DNA of 9,774 nt from Pseudomonadota bacterium (GTDB lineage: Bacteria; Pseudomonadota; Gammaproteobacteria; Steroidobacterales; GCA-2729495): contig JAUPLK010000036.1 of NCBI GenBank assembly GCA_030836925.1, positions 1 through 9,774 of the forward strand, given 5' to 3'. The notes beneath the pieces are model-generated. The model made no database searches. It had not been told where the DNA came from and saw nothing but the letters and a program-made list of their open reading frames with translations. The position numbers and the translations under genes were made by a program. Shown here piece by piece: positions 5,140 to 9,774 of the stretch (the stretch's first letter is position 1; each line of letters starts with the position of its first letter).

Positions 5140-7634
5140 GTCTGAAGGTACCGCTCTTTGCCTGGCGGGCGTTCCTGCGCGACCTGCGCGCCGGCGAGTT
5201 GTCGGTATTGCTGGTGGCGATAGTGCTGGCCGTGACCGCGATGACGGCGGTGGGTTTTTTCACCGACCGCGTCGGTGCCTCGATGAAGGAGCAGGCCAGC
5301 CAGGTGCTGGCGGCCGACCTGGTGCTGCGTTCTGCCGCGCCGCTGCCGGCGGTTTTTCTGGCCGAGGCCCGCGAGATCGGGCTGGCAACGGCAGAGACGC
5401 TGGCCTTTCCCACGGTGGTGCTGGTCGGCGAGGAGACTGCGCTGGCAGCGGTCGATGCGGTCGGCGACGGCTACCCTCTGCGCGGGCAGTTGACCATTGC
5501 CGATACCCTGTTCGGTGACGGCCGACCGGCCACTGCAATTCCCGCGCGCGGCGAAGCCTGGGCGGAGCCCGGCCTGCTCGGACGCCTCGACATCGATGTC
5601 GGTGCGACGCTGACGATCGGCAATCTGACGCTGCGGGTCACGCAGGTCCTGCAATACAAACCGGACCAGAACATCGGCTTCGTCAATCTCGCGCCGGGCG
5701 TGATGGTGAACCTCGCCGATGTGCCCGCGATGAGCGTGGTCAAGCCCGGCAGCCGCGTCACCTGGCACCAGATGTATGCCGGTAGCGACGCGCAGATTGC
5801 CGAGTTTCGCACGCGTGTCGAGCCGCGCCTGCGCCCGGATACCAGCATTCGGGGCCGCGAAGATGCCGGCGAGCAGATCAACGCGGCCATCGATCGCGCA
5901 CAACGTTTTCTGACCCTGGCTTCGCTGGTGACGGTGATTCTCGCCGCCGTCGCGGCGGCGATGGCCGCGCGTCGTTATGCGCTGCGCCACCTGGACAACA
6001 TCGCCCTGCTGAAGACGCTCGGAGCCAGCCAGCGCTTTGTGCTGGCAGTGACAATGGGCGAGTTGCTGCTGGTGATCATCGTCACCTCGACGCTGGGCGT
6101 GCTGCTCGGCTATGGCGCGCAGTATGGTCTCGCCGTGATCGCCGCCGAGCTGGTCGGCTTCATGTTGCCGCCCGCCTCCGGGCAGCCCTTTCTGCTCGGT
6201 ATCCTGACCGCTGCGACCGTGGTGGTCGGCTTCGCCCTGCCGCATCTGCTGCAGCTGGGTTCCACACCGCCGCTGCGCGTGCTGCGCAAGGATTTGCCGG
6301 CGCCGCGCCTGAGCGCGCTGGCCACCTGGGGTACGGCGCTTGCAGCCATCGCGGCCCTGGTTTTCGTGATCGTCCGGGATGCGCTGCTGGTCGGGCTGAT
6401 CGCCGGCGGCCTGCTCGGCATGGCGCTGCTGACCGGCGCCATCGGCTGGTTGCTGGTAAGAGCCCTGGGCAGGTTTCGCGGTGCGGCCGGCATCGCCTGG
6501 CGCTATGGCCTGGCAAACATCGCGCGGCGCGGTACTGAAAGCATCGTGCAGATCGTGGCCTTCGGACTGAGCCTGATGGTGCTGCTGCTGCTCGGCGTGG
6601 TGCGCAACGACATCCTCGCGACCTGGGAGGAGACCCTGCCCGCCACCGCGCCGAACCATTTCATGATCAATATCGAGCCCGGGCAGCTGCCCGGGCTGCG
6701 GGCTTTTTTCCGGACCGAGATCGGCCGCGATGTCACGGCCCTGCCGCTGATCCGTGGCCGGCTCGCCAGCATCAACGGTCAGCCGGCAGCAGGCTTCAAG
6801 ACGGCGGGTGCGCAGGGGGCCGCTTTCCTGCAGCGTGAATCCAACCTGACCTGGACCGGTGTACTGTCGGCGAGCAATACGGTGACCGACGGGAAGTGGT
6901 GGGGTCCAGACTACGCCGGACCACCGCAGGTATCGCTGGATGCGAAACTCGCCGCGAGCCTGGGCATCGGTATCGGTGATGTCCTGCGCTTCAACGTGGC
7001 CGGTGAGGACATCGAGGCGCCGGTGACCAGCCTGCGCAGCGTCGAGTGGGATTCCTTCCAGCCGAATTTCTTCGTCGTGCTGTCACCCGGGCTGGCGACC
7101 GATCTGCCGCAGACTTACCTGGCCAGCGTCTATGTGCCGCGCGATCGGGTGAAGGTGCTGGGTCAGCTGGTGCGCGAGTTTCCCGGCGTGACCGTGATCG
7201 ATCTTGAAGTGATCCTCGCGCAGGTGCGTTCGGTCATCGATCGCGCCGCGCTGGCCGTGCAGTACGTCTTTGTCTTCACCCTGCTGGCCGGCCTCGTCGT
7301 GCTGCTCGCTGCCATCCAGATCACCCGTGACGAGCGGCGCTTCGAGAGCGCGATCCTGCACACGCTCGGCGCCGCGCGGCGCAAGATCCTGCAGGGCGTC
7401 GCCGTCGAATTCCTGACCCTCGGCAGCCTGTCCGGAGTGCTTGCCGCCTTTGGCGCCACGGCACTGGGCTGGGCGCTGGCCCACTACGTGTTCAAGCTGG
7501 AGTACGGCGTAAGTCCACTGCTGTGGCCGCTGGGCCTGATGGCCGGCGCACTGATCGTCGGTGTTGCCGGCACGCTGGCCACGCGCCGTGCGGTCAGCGA
7601 GCCGCCCGTTGCCGTGCTGCGGGACCGGGTCTGA
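5136..7634 (+). CDS. ybbP: FtsX-like ABC permease YbbP
   Basis: This 832-residue inner-membrane permease partners with YbbA. Its layout is TM1 (about 21-42) and a MacB-type periplasmic domain (about 45-255). A first FtsX-like bundle of membrane helices (about 258-370) contains the coupling-helix motif LKTLGAS (292-298). A pair of helices (about 391-445) and another at about 470-490 come next, then a second periplasmic domain (about 495-705). A last FtsX bundle (about 708-818) carries a second coupling motif, LHTLGAARR (741-749). The doubled FtsX architecture and segments such as NLADV, PGSRVTW, LRVLRKD, NHFMIN and PNFF match E. coli YbbP, which is slightly shorter. The substrate is not established; the family handles lipids, lipoproteins or peptides, or acts as a mechanotransmitter. 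ATGA overlap with ybbA indicates coupling. A palindrome with a T-run lies inside it at 6676-6709. Confidence 0.93.
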   Translation: MSLKVPLFAWRAFLRDLRAGELSVLLVAIVLAVTAMTAVGFFTDRVGASMKEQASQVLAADLVLRSAAPLPAVFLAEAREIGLATAETLAFPTVVLVGEETALAAVDAVGDGYPLRGQLTIADTLFGDGRPATAIPARGEAWAEPGLLGRLDIDVGATLTIGNLTLRVTQVLQYKPDQNIGFVNLAPGVMVNLADVPAMSVVKPGSRVTWHQMYAGSDAQIAEFRTRVEPRLRPDTSIRGREDAGEQINAAIDRAQRFLTLASLVTVILAAVAAAMAARRYALRHLDNIALLKTLGASQRFVLAVTMGELLLVIIVTSTLGVLLGYGAQYGLAVIAAELVGFMLPPASGQPFLLGILTAATVVVGFALPHLLQLGSTPPLRVLRKDLPAPRLSALATWGTALAAIAALVFVIVRDALLVGLIAGGLLGMALLTGAIGWLLVRALGRFRGAAGIAWRYGLANIARRGTESIVQIVAFGLSLMVLLLLGVVRNDILATWEETLPATAPNHFMINIEPGQLPGLRAFFRTEIGRDVTALPLIRGRLASINGQPAAGFKTAGAQGAAFLQRESNLTWTGVLSASNTVTDGKWWGPDYAGPPQVSLDAKLAASLGIGIGDVLRFNVAGEDIEAPVTSLRSVEWDSFQPNFFVVLSPGLATDLPQTYLASVYVPRDRVKVLGQLVREFPGVTVIDLEVILAQVRSVIDRAALAVQYVFVFTLLAGLVVLLAAIQITRDERRFESAILHTLGAARRKILQGVAVEFLTLGSLSGVLAAFGATALGWALAHYVFKLEYGVSPLLWPLGLMAGALIVGVAGTLATRRAVSEPPVAVLRDRV
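6676..6709 (+). repeat. Perfect 22-bp palindrome with terminator-like tail inside ybbP
   Basis: The palindrome 6676-6697 is centred on AGCT, with arms AGCCCGGGCAG / CTGCCCGGGCT. Its right half also forms a GCCCG (6689-6693) / CGGGC (6699-6703) stem with a 5-nt loop, followed at once by six T (6704-6709), which is the form of an intrinsic terminator. It encodes EPGQLPGLRAFF at the start of the second periplasmic domain, so codon constraint may explain it. Any attenuating effect on ybbP or the NUDIX gene is speculative. Confidence 0.5.
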
Positions 7635-7642
7635 GCACGGGT

Positions 7643-8122
7643 ATGGGCATGTCGCCTGCAGGTCATGCCGCCAGCAGGAGCCGCAAGACGGGTCCGGTGT
7701 CCTGCGGCGCCATCGTGCTGCGTGAAACACCGGACGGACTGCGCGTGCTGATGCTGCGCGTGTTCCGGCACTGGGACTTCCCCAAGGGCCTGATGGAGGC
7801 CGGCGAAGTCCACCTGCAGACCGCCCGGCGCGAAGTGTGCGAGGAATCGAGCATCAGCCAGCTCGATTTTCCATGGGGTGAGGTTTATGTGGATACCGGA
7901 CCCTACAATCGCGGCAAGATCGCCCGCTACTACCTGGCCCTTACCCGGCAGTCGACCGTGGAACTGCTGCCGAGTCCGGATACCGGACGTCCGGAACACA
8001 GCGAGTACCGCTGGGTCAGCCTCGGCGAGGCGCACCGGCTGGGATCGCCGCGGGTCAGGCTGGCACTCAGCTGGGCCGAGAGCGTGCTCAGCAGGGCCGG
8101 GGTGATCGCACCGCCGCCGTAG
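7643..8122 (+). CDS. NUDIX hydrolase, dinucleoside polyphosphate hydrolase-like
   Basis: NUDIX enzymes hydrolyse nucleoside diphosphates linked to another moiety with Mg or Mn. The Nudix box runs from G49 to I71 (GLMEAGEVHLQTARREVCEE, then SSI) with metal ligands E64, E67 and E68. The usual Gly in REUxEExGU is Ser here (S70). WDFPKG before the box, the later WGEVYVDTGPYNRGKIARYYLA, and GRPEHSEYRWV resemble small bacterial proteins often annotated as bis(5'-nucleosyl)-tetraphosphatase-like; the exact substrate is unknown. The length, 159 residues, is typical. The start is ATG 7643, or ATG 7649 two codons later; the upstream sequence has no strong ribosome binding site, so coupling to ybbP (stop 8 bp upstream) is likely. 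The reading frame is open further upstream inside ybbP, but that part lacks the fold. It converges on the next gene with a 10-bp gap and no visible terminator. Confidence 0.87.
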   Translation: MGMSPAGHAASRSRKTGPVSCGAIVLRETPDGLRVLMLRVFRHWDFPKGLMEAGEVHLQTARREVCEESSISQLDFPWGEVYVDTGPYNRGKIARYYLALTRQSTVELLPSPDTGRPEHSEYRWVSLGEAHRLGSPRVRLALSWAESVLSRAGVIAPPP

Positions 8123-8132
8123 GCGCCTGTTG

Positions 8133-9305
8133 CTATTCCTCGGGCCGATCGTCGGCTGCTGCATCCGGCGCTGTCAGCGCTTCATCCGGTACAGCGCTGG
8201 CCGCGATGCCAAGATTGAAGGTGGCAAAACCCGGCATCACCATCTGGTTGAGTGCCATGCCGATCACGCGACCATCCACCGGCGTGTAGATCAGGTTCTG
8301 TTCATTGCTGATCGGGTCGGTGACCGTGCCGAGCACATCGCCGGCTTCGACGATCTGGCCGAGCCGGACCAGCGAAAACAGGATGCCGCCATGGTCGGCG
8401 CGCACCCACTTCGACTGGTAGTAGACGGGCCGGGCTTCGCTGAGCAGATTGACGCGATTGACGATCTTCAGCGTGTCGAGCAGGCGCACGATGCCCGCAG
8501 TGCCCTCGCGTACCTGGGCCGACTGCAGCCGGCCGGGCTCGCCGGCTTCGAGGGTCACCGCCGGGATGCCGGCCCTGGCGGCGGCATAACGCAGCGTGCC
8601 GGGCCGCCCCGGGTTGTGCAGCACCAGCATGCCGCCAAAGCCCTGGACAAATTCCCTGACCTTCGCGTCGCGCAGGTCGGCGCGCAGCTGCGGCAGGTTG
8701 GTGCGGTTCAGCGAGCCGGTATGCACGTCGACCAGTCCATCGCAGTGGCGGATGATGCCGTCGAACAGCGACCAGGCGATGCGCGAGGCGGCGCTGCCGT
8801 TCGGGTTGCCCGGAAAGTGGCGATTGAGATCGCGCCGGTCGGGCAGATAGCGGGAACCGCGGCGGAAGCCCTGCAGGTTGACGATCGGGATGCCGATCAC
8901 CGCACCACGAATCCGTGCGGGTTCGAGATCCTGCGTTACCCGGCGCACGATCTCGATGCCGTTCAGTTCGTCGCCGTGGATGGCGCCGGTCAGGCACAGC
9001 GTGGGCCCCTGGCCGGTACCGTTGATGACCAGCACCGGAGTCTGGTCCGAGCTGCCGTCGAAAGACTGTCCGCCGGACCACAGCAAGCGACGCATCGAGC
9101 CGGGTGGAATGGTCTCGCCAAGCAACTCGATGGCCTGGCCGCCGCGCATGCCGGCTGGTGCAACAGCAGGCCGGGTTTGCGTCGGCGTGACGGGCGGTGT
9201 CCCGGTGGGGGTGGATGCTGGTGGCGCGGCCGGCTTCCGGTCGCAGGCACCAAGCAGCGCGATCGACAGTCCGCAGACGGCAAGACAGCAGAATACCCGG
9301 ACCAT
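8133..9305 (-). CDS. Lipoprotein of the succinylglutamate desuccinylase/aspartoacylase (M14-like) family
   Basis: This 390-residue zinc-dependent amidohydrolase is predicted to be a lipoprotein: MVRVFCCLAVCGLSIALLGA, then C21 in lipobox LGAC, followed by a Pro/Thr-rich linker (25-50). The zinc site is H110 and E113 in GAIHGDELNG and H195 in VDVHTG. DLNRHFPG (159-166) is the substrate-binding signature of the AstE/ASPA family, and E253 in TLEAGE is the probable general base. The C-terminal beta domain (about 320-370, GGILFSLVRLGQIVEAGDVLG and TPVDGRVIG) is the barrel/sandwich part typical of the family. Relatives remove acyl groups from N-acyl amino acids, mostly in the cytoplasm; a lipid-anchored form is notable. 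The start is uncertain: ATG 9377 and TTG 9347 (with GAGAG seven bases before it) are in frame. ATG 9305 was chosen for its compact lipoprotein signal. Confidence 0.85.
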   Translation of the reverse strand: MVRVFCCLAVCGLSIALLGACDRKPAAPPASTPTGTPPVTPTQTRPAVAPAGMRGGQAIELLGETIPPGSMRRLLWSGGQSFDGSSDQTPVLVINGTGQGPTLCLTGAIHGDELNGIEIVRRVTQDLEPARIRGAVIGIPIVNLQGFRRGSRYLPDRRDLNRHFPGNPNGSAASRIAWSLFDGIIRHCDGLVDVHTGSLNRTNLPQLRADLRDAKVREFVQGFGGMLVLHNPGRPGTLRYAAARAGIPAVTLEAGEPGRLQSAQVREGTAGIVRLLDTLKIVNRVNLLSEARPVYYQSKWVRADHGGILFSLVRLGQIVEAGDVLGTVTDPISNEQNLIYTPVDGRVIGMALNQMVMPGFATFNLGIAASAVPDEALTAPDAAADDRPEE

Positions 9306-9584
9306 TTCCGTGCGCGGCAGTTTCGGGGCTGGCTGTCGTTGTTTCAAGCAATTACTCTCGATGCGGCAGCCGGTCATTCCGGCGTCTACAATAAACGCCG
9401 ACAGGGCTCATGAGCAGGCGCAGACGGCATATTATTGCGTGACACGGGTCCGCGTTTATGTGAAACGTGTGCGAGTTCGGCATCGGCATCGGGGCGTAGT
9501 CTTGAACATGGGCCGAATCAGGCTGACGGCCGGGAGCAATTGCGTCCCGCGACGGTCGGATAGTGCGTGCAGAGGGTGGATGCG
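9306..9584. other. Divergent intergenic region
   Basis: This region separates the minus-strand deacylase-like lipoprotein gene from the plus-strand right-edge gene. It holds CGGCGT/ACGCCG (9380-9385 / 9395-9400) around TACAAT (9387-9392), a -10-like hexamer with no good -35. A second fold-back is CGCGTTT / AAACGTG (9451-9457 / 9463-9469, one G-T pair), flanked by ACACG and CGTGT. A TATTAT sits at 9430-9435. I see no tRNA-like fold and no convincing gene; MSRRRRHIIA from ATG 9410 is probably chance. If the lipoprotein starts at 9377, its first 24 codons fall here. Confidence 0.4.
9571..9576 (+). promoter_or_regulatory. Ribosome binding site for the right-edge gene
   Basis: AGAGGG ends eight bases before the GTG at 9585. 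It decides between three in-frame GTG codons (9567, 9576, 9585) in favour of the last. Confidence 0.6.
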
Positions 9585-9774
9585 GTGTCCCTGAGTCCGG
9601 TTAAAACAGTGGTGTGTTGCTTGCTGCTCGCCTGCATCGGCGGTGTGCCGACGCTTGCCAGCGAAGCCCTGCCCCGGCCTGCCGGACTGGAACCGGATAT
9701 CGGTTTCTGGCGGCTGGTGTTCACTGATGTCTCCAGCGCCCAGGTGGTGGTCCATGACAACCGTTATCTGGGTA
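9585..9774 (+). CDS. Exported protein resembling an MltD-like lytic transglycosylase (partial, N-terminus only)
   Basis: The gene begins at GTG 9585 behind a good ribosome binding site and runs off the right edge; 63 codons are visible. The N-terminus is an export signal: K7, a hydrophobic stretch TVVCCLLLACIGGVPTLA, then cleavage either after A25 (signal peptidase I) or at C17 in LLAC (lipoprotein). The mature start, DIGFWRLVFTDVSS followed by VVVHDNRYLG, resembles the N-terminal 'FWxRVY...HDxRxLxVVYE' stretch of secreted lytic transglycosylases with SLT and LysM domains. Those enzymes cleave the MurNAc-GlcNAc bond of peptidoglycan. The catalytic domain is outside the window, so the family call rests on a short match recalled from memory. 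The only earlier in-frame starts are GTG 9567 and 9576; TAG at 9561 closes the frame. Confidence 0.6.
   Translation, partial: MSLSPVKTVVCCLLLACIGGVPTLASEALPRPAGLEPDIGFWRLVFTDVSSAQVVVHDNRYLG

Noticed and set aside
5109..6659. 516-residue open frame antisense to ybbP
   Set aside because: The translation is Gln/His/Arg-rich, typical of the shadow of a GC-rich gene; ybbP on the other strand has clear membrane helices and FtsX motifs.
8130..9413. 427-residue plus-strand open frame over the deacylase gene
   Set aside because: It is a shadow: the minus strand encodes the complete AstE/ASPA motif set and a lipobox.
9410..9442. Ten-codon open frame MSRRRRHIIA between the divergent genes
   Set aside because: It is too short, has no ribosome binding site and no supporting conservation that can be seen here.

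Overview
The window is GC-rich, densely coded bacterial DNA. It most likely comes from a gammaproteobacterium. The evidence is the tesA-ybbA-ybbP arrangement (divergent esterase, then ABC ATPase and large FtsX-type permease, as in Escherichia coli), a PEP-CTERM/exosortase substrate, several lipoproteins and the start of a lytic-transglycosylase-like gene. A genus cannot be named from the sequence.

Left part (1-3687), accessory in character. A toxin-antitoxin operon on the minus strand leaves the window at the left edge: an AbrB/MazE-like antitoxin and a PIN-domain toxin whose genes overlap by 4 bp, with a 21-bp palindrome just upstream as the likely autoregulatory operator. Divergent from it, after about 225 bp of non-coding DNA with fold-back structure, is a two-gene plus-strand unit. 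It encodes a secreted protein with a PEP-CTERM-type C-terminus and, overlapping it by 4 bp (ATGA), a large lipoprotein with an HELMH...E zinc-metallopeptidase site. This pair is the best candidate for a little-described functional unit.

Boundary (3688-3841). A compact cluster of hairpins and three copies of a motif built on AAATAAATCCGGC separates the accessory part from the conserved part. Two copies form a perfect 20-bp inverted repeat ending in T6, a good bidirectional terminator. One copy lies inside the 3' end of tesA and encodes its last residues.

Conserved part (3777-7634). tesA (minus, periplasmic SGNH esterase/lysophospholipase) and ybbA (plus, ABC ATPase) diverge with overlapping 5' ends. 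ybbA overlaps ybbP (permease) by 4 bp. YbbA and YbbP should form one transporter-like or mechanotransmitter-like complex of the MacB/LolCDE type.

Right part (7643-9774). A NUDIX hydrolase gene follows ybbP after 8 bp and may be co-transcribed. It converges, with a 10-bp gap, on a minus-strand gene for a lipoprotein of the succinylglutamate desuccinylase/aspartoacylase (M14-like) family. Divergent from that gene, after about 280 bp, a plus-strand gene starts at a GTG with a good ribosome binding site and runs off the right edge; its N-terminus resembles MltD-like lytic transglycosylases.

No rRNA, tRNA, CRISPR array, transposase or integrase was seen. No stretch over 300 bp lacks a gene.
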